Source of the DNA: Prostheceraeus crozeri
Taxonomy: Eukaryota; Platyhelminthes; Polycladida; Euryleptidae
Direction of reading: 5' to 3'
Assembly: GCA_907163375.1 (NCBI GenBank)
Contig: CAJQUW010005310.1
Span: 124,001-188,000, forward strand
DNA length: 64,000 nucleotides
Shown here: positions 30,310 to 41,491 of the stretch, piece after piece
How the letters are laid out: each line of letters opens with the position of its first letter
How positions within the stretch are numbered: position 1 is the stretch's first letter
Notes under the pieces: model-generated
The model's database searches: none
Seen by the model: only the letters and a program-made list of their open reading frames with translations
What the model was told of the DNA's origin: nothing
Position numbers and translations under genes: made by a program

Positions 30310-30882
30310 TGTGAGGGACGAAGAGTATACATGTAGGATTGATGCTAATTAGGGTTTGATAATTTCATATTAAATTAGAGTACAGGAATTAATTAACTTT
30401 CATTTCATAATAACGTCCTAGTTTGAGGCATCAGATGGGCCAATTAATAGTCTATTGTGCGTTGCGGGGATGAGTGGGCAGCCAGGCTATTGTGTTGAGT
30501 TTTGAGTGCTCAGTCACTGTGGTCGCGGTGGCCTTTGTTCCGTTGAGTCTTGGCTTGTTTGGAGTGGTTTGTAAATATTTCGGTGCGCCGTCCGCTGAGT
30601 TTGTTGTTATGCCTGAGGTGTTGACGTCTGCTTGAGTCTGCATGTTGATTTGTAATCTTGGTGGACGAATAGCAATCTGCGATACCTGACAGTGATAAAA
30701 ACTAGTGCCTGAAGTGAGACAAGGCCCCCTCTCGTATGTTCGCGCTGAGATTGTAGAGATTATCTTGTGCCTGTGATCCTGCGGCAATAAAGTTGCGTCC
30801 ACAACCCCTATCGCTTTCTCTTACTATCGACTGAGGCGAAAAGGCTATAGGCCTATTTGAACGCTACCGCAATTTCGTGACA
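30310..30882 (+). repeat. 5' LTR of the Gmr1-type element
   Basis: TGTGAGGGACGAAG...CGTGACA, 573 bp, with an AATAAA signal at 30786-30791. A 116-codon antisense ORF inside it (30452-30802) recurs in the 3' LTR and has no recognisable domain. Confidence 0.95.
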
Positions 30883-30884
30883 AC

Positions 30885-30902
30885 TGGGGGCTCAGCCGGG
30901 AT
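30885..30902 (+). promoter_or_regulatory. Primer-binding site, tRNA-Pro type
   Basis: TGGGGGCTCAGCCGGGAT begins two bases after the 5' LTR and differs at only two positions from the tRNA-Pro primer site of murine leukaemia virus (TGGGGGCTCGTCCGGGAT), so a tRNA-Pro primer is likely. Confidence 0.75.
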
Positions 30903-31709
30903 TCGTTCAAACCTTAATTCGAGGAGAAAGTTTGGTGGACAAAAGTCGGACAAGCAATTGTTGTCGATCACGGATCAAAAGCCAAGGTGATACACGGAGA
31001 ACGTACAGGGTGACAAAGAAGTCGATCGGTCGAGATTCGAGAGGAGATTCGAACAGGATTGGTAATCAGCGACAATTGAAAGTTCGGGTGGTAAAAATCG
31101 AGAAATCTTCAGCATCTTCAACAGTCGACTGCTGCTGTGATCGGAAGAGGAACGACATCACGCACTCAAAAACTGAAGGAAATCATCTGGAGCAGCTCCT
31201 GGAATCTACACCGCTGGACTTTGAGAATCTTTGGGTAAGCAGATTGCTCTTCGTCCAAGTAATTTCCGCTGCTGGTGATCGCTGTTAGTAGTTGATTGGT
31301 TATTGTCGAGAAGGTCTGTCGGTAACTCTGTTACTTGTTCTGTGTTTCAGTGAATCCAGTTACTAAAGTATATACCTTTACTCATTTGTGCTGATAGCTA
31401 CGGAGGTTTCATTTATAAGTACGTAGCATAAGTTTATTGATTATTATTTATTCAATTTTGCATTTCTCGGTCTATTTCTTTCCCTGGATACAGTATATCA
31501 TCGGGGTTGGCAGTCTAAGGTGTAAAACCGTGCGTTAAAGTTGGAGATTACTTACCTTATTGTGTCATTAAAAGATTTTTCAATTTACTCATTGTAGCGA
31601 GGGTTAATTATTTTGATAAGGTCAGTAAAAGGTAATTATCTAGAGTCTATACCTAGTAAGTTCATAACTAACAGCTTTACTAAATGCCCTTATTCTAATC
31701 AATCTCATA

Positions 31710-32504
31710 ATGGATAGATTAATTGACATAGGACAAAAGCTGGGATTAGAGGGTGCTGAACTGAGATCATTTGTGCTGGAACGTGAAGAGCGAGAAGAGA
31801 GACAAAGAGCAAGAGAACTGAAACGCGCTGCCGATGAAAGAGAAGAGAGAAATAGAGAAAGAGAAGAGAGAAATAGAGAAAGAGAATTCGAACTGGAGCG
31901 CTTGAAACTATCCGTAACAGTTGGTAGTGCTAGAGCAAGCGATAGTCAGAAAGCATACAAAACACCCCAGATGCCATCGTTTGTAGATGGCAAGGATGAG
32001 CTGGACAGCTATTTATTGCGTTTTGAACGTAGTGCCAAGGTGATGGACTGGCCGACTGAAATTTGGGCCAGTTGTTTAAGCAGTTTGTTGAGTGGAAGAG
32101 CACTCGATGTATATTCGCGCATGACTGACGAGGACGCAGGTGATTATAATAAATTGAAATCGGCTCTTCTGAAAAGGTACGATCTGACTGAGGACGGATA
32201 TCGAAACAAATTTCGAGAAGCAAGGCCAGATATTGATGAAAATCCTGAGCAATTCCTGACTAGGCTGCAGAATTATTTAGAGAAGTGGATAGATCTAGCT
32301 CAAGTTGAAAATTCAAAGTCTGGTGTCTGTGAGCTCATGATAAGAGAGCAATTTCTTTCGTCTTGCCCAAGTGACCTAGCGACTTACCTAAAGTTGAATC
32401 CGTCTTTCAACTTACAAGGCTTACCCCACACAGCAGAAGATTTCCTAACAGCACATGACAAGAAATTTGGAGAGTTAGGATTAAAGAAAGACAGAAAAAA
32501 TTGA
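31710..32504 (+). CDS. gag: Gmr1-type element gag
   Basis: 264 codons. N-terminal Glu/Arg-rich coiled coil (repeated ERNREREE), then a capsid-like region from FVDGKDELDSYLLRFERSAK through WASCLSSLLSGRALDVYSRM to FREARPDIDENPEQFLTRL, typical of gypsy Gag. No zinc knuckle inside this frame; the knuckles are at the start of the following frame. Gag forms the particle in which reverse transcription occurs. Pol lies in another frame and is open across the gag end, an arrangement usual for gypsy elements that use programmed frameshifting. Looks whole. Confidence 0.88.
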   Translation: MDRLIDIGQKLGLEGAELRSFVLEREEREERQRARELKRAADEREERNREREERNREREFELERLKLSVTVGSARASDSQKAYKTPQMPSFVDGKDELDSYLLRFERSAKVMDWPTEIWASCLSSLLSGRALDVYSRMTDEDAGDYNKLKSALLKRYDLTEDGYRNKFREARPDIDENPEQFLTRLQNYLEKWIDLAQVENSKSGVCELMIREQFLSSCPSDLATYLKLNPSFNLQGLPHTAEDFLTAHDKKFGELGLKKDRKN

Positions 32505-32553
32505 CCGACGTGATGTTAGGCGAAACAATACTGGTTCCCCTTCCCTGAACCAT

Positions 32554-35500
32554 GTGACAGATGATTACAACCGTGACGTAAGTACAATTCAGTGTCGAGC
32601 ATGCAATAAGTTTGGTCATAAGGCATTCCGTTGTCCCACTGTAAGGAATGGAACCGTGCCAAAGAGGTGCTATAAATGCTCTAAGGTGGGTCACTTTGCG
32701 AAGAATTGCCCAGTCAAGGTTGAGGGGAAGGCGGCAGCCGGACGGGGACTGCACCGTAACGGAACAAAAGAAAATCACGCAATGCAAAGTTCGTCAATGG
32801 GAGATGACATGCGAGTGAGCAGTACGACCATTGATAAGACTGAGGAAAACAATGCACCTGAGGTATCCTGGCTTGAGGAGTTTATTGAAGGCGACAATTT
32901 GGCTGGGGGCAAATCGGTTAAAATTATCGGGAGTGGAGGGGCTGAACTAACTGAGAAAGATGACGAAATGCCGGTTGCAGAAGGATTTGTGGGAACAGAA
33001 AAGGTTCAAGTTCTGAGAGACTCTGGTTGCAATTATGTAGTTACGAAGAAAAAGTTTGTGAAACCTGAGCAATGCACTGGTGAGAAATGTTACATGGCAA
33101 GGGTCGATAACACAGTTACAGAAGGAGAGATTGCGATAATCCAGGTTGATACACCATTTTTTGTGGGCGAGGTAAGAGCGATATGTTTCCCTGATGCTCT
33201 TTACGACTCATGTATAGGAAATATTCCTGGAGCTAGGAGGCCTTATCAGGAAGACAGTAATGATTGCAAGTTCGGCGGAGTGGCTACACGGTTAATGAGG
33301 AAGAGAGCAGATGTTCCCTTGAAACCGCCAAAATTCGAAGACCAGTTGAGGGTAGACCGTGAGACTCTAAAATGTCTGCAGACTGAAGATGAGACAATAC
33401 GAGGAAGCGAAACCCGAAAGAATGAGAAAACCAAAGGGAAAGGGATAGAATCGTATGTGAAAATTGACGACATATTGTACAGAAAATTTGAGCACGAGAA
33501 TATAAATCAAGGACAACCGATCCTACAAGTCATGGTTCCTAAATCATTAAGAAAAATGGTGATGGAGATAGCACACGAGTCTCTGTTTGGTGCACACATG
33601 GGTATTACGAAAACCAGTAATAAGATACTAAGCTGTTTCTTCTGGCCTGGGATGAAAGCTGATGTCAGAAGGTTTTGTCAATCGTGTGACATATGTCAGA
33701 AAACTGTGAATAGGGGGCGAATTCCTAAAGCGCCATTGGGAAAGATGCCACTTATTGATACAGCTTTCAAGCGAGTGGCGATAGACTTGATTGGACCGAT
33801 ATATCCAGCAAGTGATCAAGGACATAAGTATGTGTTGACGTTGATTGATTACGCAACGCGATACCCAGAAGCAATAGCATTACGAAATATTTCAACAGAA
33901 GCGGTAGCTGAGGCCCTCGTTAGCATCTACTCACGGGTAGGAGTCCCGGAGGAAGTATTGAGCGATCTCGGTACACAATTTGTGTCAGAATGCATGAGTC
34001 AAGTAGCCCAATTGCTGGGGACGAAGCAATTGACGACGTCGCCATATCATCCGATGGGAAATGGTCTTGTGGAACGGTATAACGGTACCCTGAAGAAGAT
34101 GTTGAAGCGATTGTGCAGTGAGCAGCCCAAACAGTGGAATCGCTACCTGGACCCTCTTTTGTTCGCGTACAGAGAGGTCCCACAGGAATCCACGGGATTT
34201 GCACCATTCGAGCTGCTATACGGACGGACAGTGAGAGGTCCCATGCAGATACTGAGAGAGATGTGGACCGGTAAAACAGACGAATCTGAGGTTAGAAGCA
34301 GTTACCAATACGTTTTCGAACTGCGCGAACGGATTGAAGAAACAATGAAAATTGCTCTTAACAATCTTGAGTCAGCCCAAACGAAACAAAAGATTCTCTT
34401 TGATAAGAAAACGAAAGCGAGAAAATTAAGCGAAGGTGACAAGGTACTGGTGATGCTGCCGACTGATAACAATAAGTTGTTGATGCAGTGGAAGGGTCCA
34501 TTTGTCGTCAAAAGGCAAGTTGGAATCAACGACTACAGAATCGCTGTCAAGGGATCAGAAGAGAAAACTTTTCATATTAACCTGCTGAAACAATATCATC
34601 GACGTGACATCTCGAGCGAGACTGCGGGTCATCACACACAACGTGATGGAGTGATTCAGAAGGCATGTGCTGGCGTGATCCATGACTACGAACAAGATGA
34701 TGAAGTTTCAGTTGAAGATCTGATAGAAATCAATAATTTAAGCTCAAAACAGACTATTCAAGATGTAAGAATTAGTGATAAATTGACCAAAGATCAGATG
34801 ACTGAAATTCAATCAATAATTGACGAGTTTGGTGCAGTTTTTACCGATGCCCCAGGATTGTGTATGCTAACTGAGCATACGGTGAAACTCACTGATGACA
34901 AGCCAATCTCTTTACGCCTGTATACAGTACCCTACAGCCTCCGGGAGTCACTCAAAAATGATTTAGATGAAATGCTCAGGTCGGGGATCATCGAACGATC
35001 TGACTCTCCTTACGCCGCCACACTGGTGCTGATTAAGAAGAAGGACGGCTCCAACAGAATTTGTGTCGACTACAGACAATTGAATAAGGTGACAGTATTC
35101 GATCCCGAGCCATTGCCGACTATACAAGACTTGGTACAAGAATTATCTCGAGATAATTACTTTACTAAGATCGATTTGAGTAAGGGATTTTGGCAGATCC
35201 CTGTAGCAAAGGAAGACATCCCTAAGACCGCGTTTGTTACTGTGGATGGTAAATACGCTTTCAAACGTATGCCTTTCGGAATGAAAAATTCTGGGTCTAC
35301 ATTGTCCAGGTGTTTGCGCGAATTGTTACATGGCATACCAGGAGTCTGTAATTATCTGGATGATATTTTGATCCATACAGAAACATGGGAACATCATCGA
35401 CAAATTCTTAGAGTAATATTGACCAAATTAAAAGAAGCAGGATTAACAGCCCGACTTTCCAAGTGTGACATCGGTCAGAGAAAGATAGAATTTTTGGGAC

Positions 35501-36159
35501 ATCGTCTCGGCGAGGGTATTATTGGACTACAAACTGACAACGTAAGAAAAATTAAAGAAGCTGAGAGACCGATAACAAAGAAAGATGTACGATCGTTTCT
35601 TGGCCTGACAGGGTTTTATAGAGAATTTATACCCGACTACGCATCAAAGACGGCACCATTGACAGAGTTGACACGAAAAGGGGAACCCAAGAATGTAAGA
35701 TGGGGTGAAGCCCAAGAGAAGGCGTTTCTTTCCTTGAAGATGGCCCTAACCCAAGAACCGATACTGAAGTTAGCCGATAATAGAAAGCCTTATATTTTGC
35801 GAACTGATGCTAGCCTTACTGGAATAGGAGCAGTACTACTTCAGGAACATGATGGCCAACTCTTTCCGATTAGCTATGCGAGTCGCAAATTGTTGGAGCG
35901 TGAACAGAAATATTCGACGATGGAGCGCGAGTGCCTCGCAATTGTATTTGGTTTGCGGAAATTTGAATTGTACCTATATGGCAATGAGTTTACACTTCAA
36001 ACAGATCATGAGCCGCTTGGATATTTGAAGAAGACAAAATATCTGAATGACAGAATAATGCGATGGGCATTATTTATGCAAAGATTCACTTTTAGCGTTC
36101 AAGTGATCAAAGGTTCACAAAATGCGGGAGCTGATTATTTAAGCCGCATTGAAAGGTAA
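32554..36159 (+). CDS. pol: Gmr1-type element pol: zinc knuckles-PR-INT-RT-RNaseH
   Basis: 1201 codons. Order: two CCHC knuckles (CRACNKFGHKAFRC near residue 14 and CYKCSKVGHFAKNC near 39); protease-like DSGCNYVV near 155; integrase with an H-H-C-C zinc domain (about 345-390) and core residues in AIDLIG (~409), LSDLGTQF (~470) and VERYNG (~508); reverse transcriptase with SPYAATLVLIKKKDGS, the catalytic YLDD near 935 and FLGHRL; RNase H from RTDASLTGIGAVL (~1083) to QTDHEPLGYL. Integrase upstream of reverse transcriptase is the reverse of most gypsy elements. Looks whole. Confidence 0.95.
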   Translation: MTDDYNRDVSTIQCRACNKFGHKAFRCPTVRNGTVPKRCYKCSKVGHFAKNCPVKVEGKAAAGRGLHRNGTKENHAMQSSSMGDDMRVSSTTIDKTEENNAPEVSWLEEFIEGDNLAGGKSVKIIGSGGAELTEKDDEMPVAEGFVGTEKVQVLRDSGCNYVVTKKKFVKPEQCTGEKCYMARVDNTVTEGEIAIIQVDTPFFVGEVRAICFPDALYDSCIGNIPGARRPYQEDSNDCKFGGVATRLMRKRADVPLKPPKFEDQLRVDRETLKCLQTEDETIRGSETRKNEKTKGKGIESYVKIDDILYRKFEHENINQGQPILQVMVPKSLRKMVMEIAHESLFGAHMGITKTSNKILSCFFWPGMKADVRRFCQSCDICQKTVNRGRIPKAPLGKMPLIDTAFKRVAIDLIGPIYPASDQGHKYVLTLIDYATRYPEAIALRNISTEAVAEALVSIYSRVGVPEEVLSDLGTQFVSECMSQVAQLLGTKQLTTSPYHPMGNGLVERYNGTLKKMLKRLCSEQPKQWNRYLDPLLFAYREVPQESTGFAPFELLYGRTVRGPMQILREMWTGKTDESEVRSSYQYVFELRERIEETMKIALNNLESAQTKQKILFDKKTKARKLSEGDKVLVMLPTDNNKLLMQWKGPFVVKRQVGINDYRIAVKGSEEKTFHINLLKQYHRRDISSETAGHHTQRDGVIQKACAGVIHDYEQDDEVSVEDLIEINNLSSKQTIQDVRISDKLTKDQMTEIQSIIDEFGAVFTDAPGLCMLTEHTVKLTDDKPISLRLYTVPYSLRESLKNDLDEMLRSGIIERSDSPYAATLVLIKKKDGSNRICVDYRQLNKVTVFDPEPLPTIQDLVQELSRDNYFTKIDLSKGFWQIPVAKEDIPKTAFVTVDGKYAFKRMPFGMKNSGSTLSRCLRELLHGIPGVCNYLDDILIHTETWEHHRQILRVILTKLKEAGLTARLSKCDIGQRKIEFLGHRLGEGIIGLQTDNVRKIKEAERPITKKDVRSFLGLTGFYREFIPDYASKTAPLTELTRKGEPKNVRWGEAQEKAFLSLKMALTQEPILKLADNRKPYILRTDASLTGIGAVLLQEHDGQLFPISYASRKLLEREQKYSTMERECLAIVFGLRKFELYLYGNEFTLQTDHEPLGYLKKTKYLNDRIMRWALFMQRFTFSVQVIKGSQNAGADYLSRIER

Positions 36160-36236
36160 CTAGTAGAGCAATTTTGATTCCTCGAATTATCGTATATTAT
36201 GTCGCCGCGTAAGGTTGAAATAGAATATTTCTTCCT

Positions 36237-36250
36237 AAAGAAGGGGGAGA
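36237..36250 (+). promoter_or_regulatory. Polypurine tract
   Basis: aaagaagggggaga immediately before the 3' LTR, the usual plus-strand primer position. Confidence 0.8.
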
Positions 36251-36822
36251 TGTGAGGGACGAAGAGTATACATGTAGGATTGATGCTAATTAGGGTTTGA
36301 TAATTTCATATTAAATTAGAGTACAGGAATTAATTAACTTTCATTTCATAATAACGTCCTAGTTTGAGGCATCAGATGGGCCAATTAATAGTCTATTGTG
36401 CGCTGCGGGATGAGTGGGCAGCCAGGCTATTGTGTTGAGTTTTGAGTGCTCAGTCACTGTGGTCGCGGTGGCCTTTGTTCCGTTGAGTCTTGGCTTGTTT
36501 GGAGTGGTTTGTAAATATTTCGGTGCGCCGTCCGCTGAGTTTGTTGTTATGCCTGAGGTGTTGACGTCTGCTTGAGTCTGCATGTTGATTTGTAATCTTG
36601 GTGGACGAATAGCAATCTGCGATACCTGACAGTGATAAAAACTAGTGCCTGAAGTGAGACAAGGCCCCCTCTCGTATGTTCGCGCTGAGATTGTAGAGAT
36701 TATCTTGTGCCTGTGATCCTGCGGCAATAAAGTTGCGTCCACAACCCCTATCGCTTTCTCTTACTATCGACTGAGGCGAAAAGGCTATAGGCCTATTTGA
36801 ACGCTACCGCAATTTCGTGACA
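36251..36822 (+). repeat. 3' LTR of the Gmr1-type element
   Basis: 572 bp, nearly identical to the 5' LTR (two differences seen near 36402-36409), AATAAA at 36726-36731, ending CGTGACA next to the TTGCT duplication. Confidence 0.95.
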
Positions 36823-37429
36823 TTGCTACAGCTTTAACAGGTACGGGTGTTTTTGCAACTTCACTTGTTACAATGTTAGATAAATCTTTAATAACTAAGA
36901 AACGAAAATCATTAAAAACTAAGCATTTACATATTAAAGAAGTCTATGACAAATTACATTACTACTTTCAAAGAGTATGTGATGATAATGTTATTACGTT
37001 AGATGAGATTGAAAAATTTGATCAAATAGCTAATGAAGTAAATGAAATATCATTTCAATTACAGTCAGAAAAAGTTGATGATAAGAATAAACAGGATGGT
37101 AAAACTTTTAGTGATGGTAAAATTTCTAATGAAGAAAATGACAAAATTTTTTAGAAGAGCTAAAAACTTTAAGCGAAAATTTAAACAAAACTTTATTAAA
37201 CAAAACTTTATTAAACAAAACTTAAAACGAGAAACCTTTAAACGAAAAGATGTCAGACAACAAAGGAATAAAAAAATAATTTGTTCAGTAAAATGTTTTT
37301 GCTGTATTCCAATGTTAGCACAAAATTCAAATATTATATTTTAAAAATGGATAAAATTTTGCTGATAAAAATGCTGATAATTTTAAAAGAATAAAACAAT
37401 TAGAAGAGTTAATAAAACAAAGAAATATT

Positions 37430-38182
37430 ATGAAAGAAAATCATCTTCAACATAGAATGATAAAAGCTGGTATTCAATCTGATATGTTTGAAAAAATGCA
37501 GCAAACCGAGCAAGTAAAAACTGATTTTGAGAAAACTATGAAACCATTTAAAACTCTTGAAAAAGAAAGTACAAATAATGATAAACAAATTGATATAACA
37601 GATCCAGAGCACAAAACTATATTAGATGACTATGGATTACTAGAATCAAACATTAATAAGAATTTACTAAAATCTATGCAATTTGAACATTCTATTTCAT
37701 TTATAGATGGAAAAACAATACCTAGATTTTATCTCGGACAAAAAGAAATATTTCCACAACCTTTTCGAGGTTTAATTTTTTCACCAGATGCATCTCCTTT
37801 TAATTTAGATAGAAATTTTGTTAATCTTTTAAGAGGAGCAGATTTAAATAATTATGCTGTAGAAGATCTCATAAAATATAAAGCTATGTTAGATAGAGTT
37901 GGTGCAGTAAAATCTCTTAGACGTTATAAACAATTAGAAAATTTATTATCAACAGGAGTTAAAGTAGGAAAAGGTTTATCTGAAAAACAGAAAACAGAAA
38001 CAACTGTATTCTTACCAGATGATCCACAAGAATTACTAAATAGATTAAATATTCTAATATCTGCAATAAAAGAAGGACATAATTCTAGTTTCAATGAAAT
38101 TCATGCTATATTGAAAAGACTGTTAGAAAAGAAGATTCTAAATGAAGAGGATTATAAAAGTATAACGAACCGATGGTTCTAG
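37430..38182 (+). CDS. Polinton C unknown protein (250 aa)
   Basis: Long open frame, charged and helical at the N-terminus (to about residue 60), then a globular part with HKTILDDYGLLESNINKNLL, KTIPRFYLGQKEIFPQPFRG, and helices ending in a LLEKKILNEEDYKSIT block. Some spacing recalls conserved hypothetical proteins beside the penton gene in Polintons, but I cannot name a function. The stop is reached within a mini-hairpin pair (38167-38192), which forms the last codons. The frame looks whole. Confidence 0.6.
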   Translation: MKENHLQHRMIKAGIQSDMFEKMQQTEQVKTDFEKTMKPFKTLEKESTNNDKQIDITDPEHKTILDDYGLLESNINKNLLKSMQFEHSISFIDGKTIPRFYLGQKEIFPQPFRGLIFSPDASPFNLDRNFVNLLRGADLNNYAVEDLIKYKAMLDRVGAVKSLRRYKQLENLLSTGVKVGKGLSEKQKTETTVFLPDDPQELLNRLNILISAIKEGHNSSFNEIHAILKRLLEKKILNEEDYKSITNRWF

Positions 38183-38192
38183 GGCTTCGCCC
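38167..38192. repeat. Two mini-hairpins at a gene end
   Basis: GAACC-GAT-GGTTC (38167-38179) and GGGC-TTC-GCCC (38182-38192), overlapping the stop region of the preceding frame. Confidence 0.85.
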
Positions 38193-38307
38193 GTAGCTGA
38201 AATATGTTGTTTCTAATTTTTATTTATGATTTTTATCTATGATTTTTATCTACAATTTTTATCTACGATTTTTATCTATAATATTTATTCAAAATTTTAA
38301 CTAAAAA

Positions 38308-39086
38308 ATGTGTTCAGCAGATTTAGACAAAATTAATAATCATTTAGAAAATTTGACAGAGATTTTGGGTTCATCAAAATTTAGTACGACGTTAAAAATT
38401 ATAACAACTACTTCATCACACACTTGTAATTTAGAACCCATTCTACATTTGGAACAAAATAAAAATTATCAAATTGCATTGACTAGTTTCTCTACATTTA
38501 ACACTATTCAAAACGTTATCAAAGATGTGAATGATCAATTTAGATATTCTACTGATAAAGGCAAAACATGGAAAATATTAACTTTTCTTCCTGGTTCTTA
38601 CGAAGTTGAATCAATATCAAATGAAATTAAGAGACATTTTGGTATACCATTTAAAGATAAGAAACAATTACATTTCGCAGTTGAACCGGCAGTTAATAAA
38701 TTTTCTCTTACATTAGACGAAGATCATCAAGTTGATTTTAATCATGATAGATCATATTAGGATTTAATAAACAAACCTATAGTCAAGGTTATCATTTAGG
38801 TGAGAAGATTCCAAAAATAACTGAAATAAATTCAATTGTTGTACATTGTGACATTATTGAAGGAGGATATATAAATGGTAAATTGTCAAATTTAATATTC
38901 AGTTTTCCAGCTTTTACTGTACCCATTGGTTATAGATTAAATGTATTTCCCCAAACATTAATATATTTCTCTATTACAAGAAAAACTATTAACAACATTA
39001 ACATGAGAATCACTGATGAAAAAGGACAAGAAATAAATTTTGGAGGTGAAGAGATTATGATAGATCTTTTGGTTCGGGAGGTATAA
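38308..39086 (+). pseudogene. Polinton C penton-like minor capsid protein
   Basis: The N-terminal part has NKNYQIALTSFSTFNTIQNV, then FRYSTDKGKTWK and LPGSYEVESISNEI; the C-terminal part has VVHCDIIEGGYINGKLSN, FPQTLIYFSI and RITDEKGQEINFGGEEI. This is the pattern I associate with the single-jelly-roll minor capsid (penton) protein of Polintons, which occupies the fivefold vertices. ATG preceded by aactaaaaa. Position between an unknown protein and the packaging ATPase is usual. About one break. Confidence 0.72.
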
Positions 39087-39172
39087 ACTCCCACGCGAAG
39101 CTAGAGAAGTTTAATTTTCTTCTTCTTCTTTAAAAATAAAAATAAAATAAAAATGAATTTTTTTATTAAAAA

Positions 39173-39937
39173 ATGAGTGAAGTACTACCATTAAATAAAA
39201 AACTCAAATTTAATCATCATCCAAATTTATCTAATAAAGTTTTGTCAGTTATTTGCGGAAGATCAGGTTGTGGAAAAACATATCTATTATTTAAAATTTT
39301 AACGACTCCAAATTTTTTGGATTATAACAATCTTATAATTTATACAACAACAGCAGAACAACCCGTCTATCAATTTTTAAAGTATGGATTTGAAAATAAT
39401 CTTAAAAAAACAGCAATTGCTTCATTATTCAAAGAATATGAAAAATCTGAAGATGAAGAAGAAATAAGTTCGTGGTGTGAAGAAGCAGCAAAAAATAATC
39501 AGTTAGTTGAATCCAATAAAAATAAGCATATAAAGATACAATTAATAGATGATAGTGGTAATATGCAAGATCCTAGTAAACTAGATAAAACAATGAAACA
39601 TTGTGTAATTTTTGATGATTGTGTTAATGACAGAAATCAGTCAGTTCACAGAAATTATTTCACAAGAGGTAGACATAATAACTGTAGTGTATTTTATTTA
39701 ACACAAAGTATGTATTCATTAGACGGAAGTGTTATTAGAAAGAATGCAAATATATTTATACTATTTGAAATAAATGCAAGAAACTTAAGTGATTTGTTAA
39801 GAGATTTACGTGTAAGAAATAAAGATGAATTTAAACAATCGTGTAACAATGCTTGGTCAAAAGATTATGGCTGCATTACAATTAATATTGATAAAAAAAT
39901 TCATGATAGAGTTATAGAACATTTGTTTACCGAGTGA
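39173..39937 (+). CDS. Polinton C genome-packaging ATPase (FtsK/HerA, A32-like)
   Basis: 254 codons. Walker A GRSGCGKT at residues 29-36, Walker B CVIFDD near 143-149, followed by the NNCSVFYLTQSMYSLDGSVI sensor region and a FILFEINARNLSDLLRDL block, the hallmark order of Polinton packaging ATPases. In the family it pumps DNA into the capsid. ATG preceded by ttattaaaaa. The frame looks whole. It converges with the leftward polymerase gene at about 40022 across an AT-rich gap. Confidence 0.92.
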   Translation: MSEVLPLNKKLKFNHHPNLSNKVLSVICGRSGCGKTYLLFKILTTPNFLDYNNLIIYTTTAEQPVYQFLKYGFENNLKKTAIASLFKEYEKSEDEEEISSWCEEAAKNNQLVESNKNKHIKIQLIDDSGNMQDPSKLDKTMKHCVIFDDCVNDRNQSVHRNYFTRGRHNNCSVFYLTQSMYSLDGSVIRKNANIFILFEINARNLSDLLRDLRVRNKDEFKQSCNNAWSKDYGCITINIDKKIHDRVIEHLFTE

Positions 39938-41491
39938 TAAAAAAATATACAAATATAGTGTTAGAATATTTTTTTTTATTTTATGTATATATCAAATTTG
40001 ACTATCTTAGAAATTAGAAAATTAAAAAGGTGAAGTAGTTATTCCATCCTGTAAAATTTTTCTTTTATCATCAAATGGATCTAATGCTAATTTATGTTCT
40101 TCTTTTAAATACATTTTATGTTTTTTTGAATTAAGTCTATAATTACATGCTGTTTTTATTTCATTATTAAATAATACATTTTCATAATCTTGAAATGTTA
40201 TTTGATTAGCCACTGATGCTTTTGAAATTCCTTTTAATGTTTTATGTGTTTTAATATTATTAGTTGTGTTATAACAATAACATTTAGATTTTAAAAATAT
40301 AGCTTCTGTTATGAAATCTTCATTTCCTTCTAATTCATCTTTTACTTTACATAAATCAGAAGAATGAATGATATCTTTTATTTTATCTATTTCTTCATCA
40401 AGTGTAGAATTATACGGTATTGTTAATTCTAAGAAAACAGAATCGGTATCTGTAAAGTGTAATTTATAGTCTTTGCCATAAGCAGGTGCTAAATAATCAT
40501 ATATAAATCTATACATAAATAGTTTAGCTAATTCTAATATAATGAATCCTATAAAATTAAACTTATCATGTTTTACGCTGATTCGACGTAAATGTACAGC
40601 ACATAGTTCATCACTAAATCTAGTAGTTCTTTTATATGTAGGTTTCCTTGTTAAATTTTGAAACCTATCTTTATCATAAACTATTTCAATATTTTGTCTA
40701 TTACGCGCATTTTCTAAAGTCTTACCATAAAATGCATTATTCATTAATTTGAAGAACACGTTTCCAAAATCATCTTTATTTCTTTTAGCTATTTTACGTT
40801 TTTCAATATTGAACTCTATATAATCTTTTAACCACCTAGATTTTCTATACTCTAGTTTTCTATGTATTTTAGTGAGAATCATTCCATGTTCTAAATACCA
40901 ATCTAACATTCTTCCTTCAACAACATACTTTCCTTTATTGCTTTGTGTTAACATAAGTTTTTTTGTTGGTTTGTATTTCTTAGGAATTATAGATTTTTGA
41001 TAATCTGAAAAATCTTCTATATTGGGAATTTTGTTTTCGGGACAGAAAAGAAAATATTTTGTTTTATCTTTTATTTCATCAGGATATACTTAATCAACTT
41101 CATATATATAACCATGAATATAATTTCCATCATATGTTTTTTGATAATCAAGAATATTACACCATTCCATCTCACCTGTTGGTAATTCTTGTATCATGCA
41201 AGAAGAATATAAGCTATTAAAATCATAATATAACAAATAGTTTTCTCTCATGAATTCATCAATTGCATTTTCACGTTCTACTCCTTCTCGTTTCGTTCGA
41301 AAAATTTCTAATATTTTTTCTTTTTCTTCTGGAGATAAAGGTTTCATTATTCCATATTCTTGTGGATTTACTTTCTTATTATAACATTTAACATATCTAT
41401 TACCTAAAACTGATGAAACACCACCTCTAATCCCAGATTCAAAAAATAATAATTTATCATATGTATTTTCTTTATAATGTTTAAGTTTAAC

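Larger units (their letters stand above)
30310..36822 (+). mobile_element. Gmr1-type Ty3/gypsy LTR retrotransposon
   Basis: 6513-bp element bounded by LTRs 30310-30882 and 36251-36822, TG...CA ends, flanked by the 5-bp target duplication TTGCT (30305-30309 and 36823-36827). The LTRs differ at only about two positions in 573 bp, so insertion is very recent. Contains a primer-binding site, gag, a pol frame of 1201 codons and a polypurine tract. Domain order in pol is zinc knuckles, protease-like, integrase, reverse transcriptase, RNase H; integrase before reverse transcriptase defines the Gmr1 group, known from fish and marine invertebrates. Looks whole. It sits in the first gene of Polinton C. 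Confidence 0.95.
30028..37154 (+). pseudogene. Polinton C terminal membrane protein, split by the gypsy insertion
   Basis: N-terminal part 30028-30309: a charged helical start then a hydrophobic segment (GIFLKISLGALTIVISSGVL). After the retroelement (36823 onward) comes a second hydrophobic segment (ATALTGTGVFATSLVTML), then a charged helical tail with an ITLDEIEKFDQIANEV block. Two helix-prone hydrophobic segments between coiled, Lys-rich flanks recur in first genes of Polintons; function unknown, perhaps membrane-associated. The retroelement insertion interrupts it. Confidence 0.7.

Noticed and set aside
30452-30802. 116-codon antisense ORF in the 5' LTR, repeated in the 3' LTR
   Set aside because: Lies wholly inside the LTR, no domain, low-complexity Thr/Pro-rich; best explained by chance.
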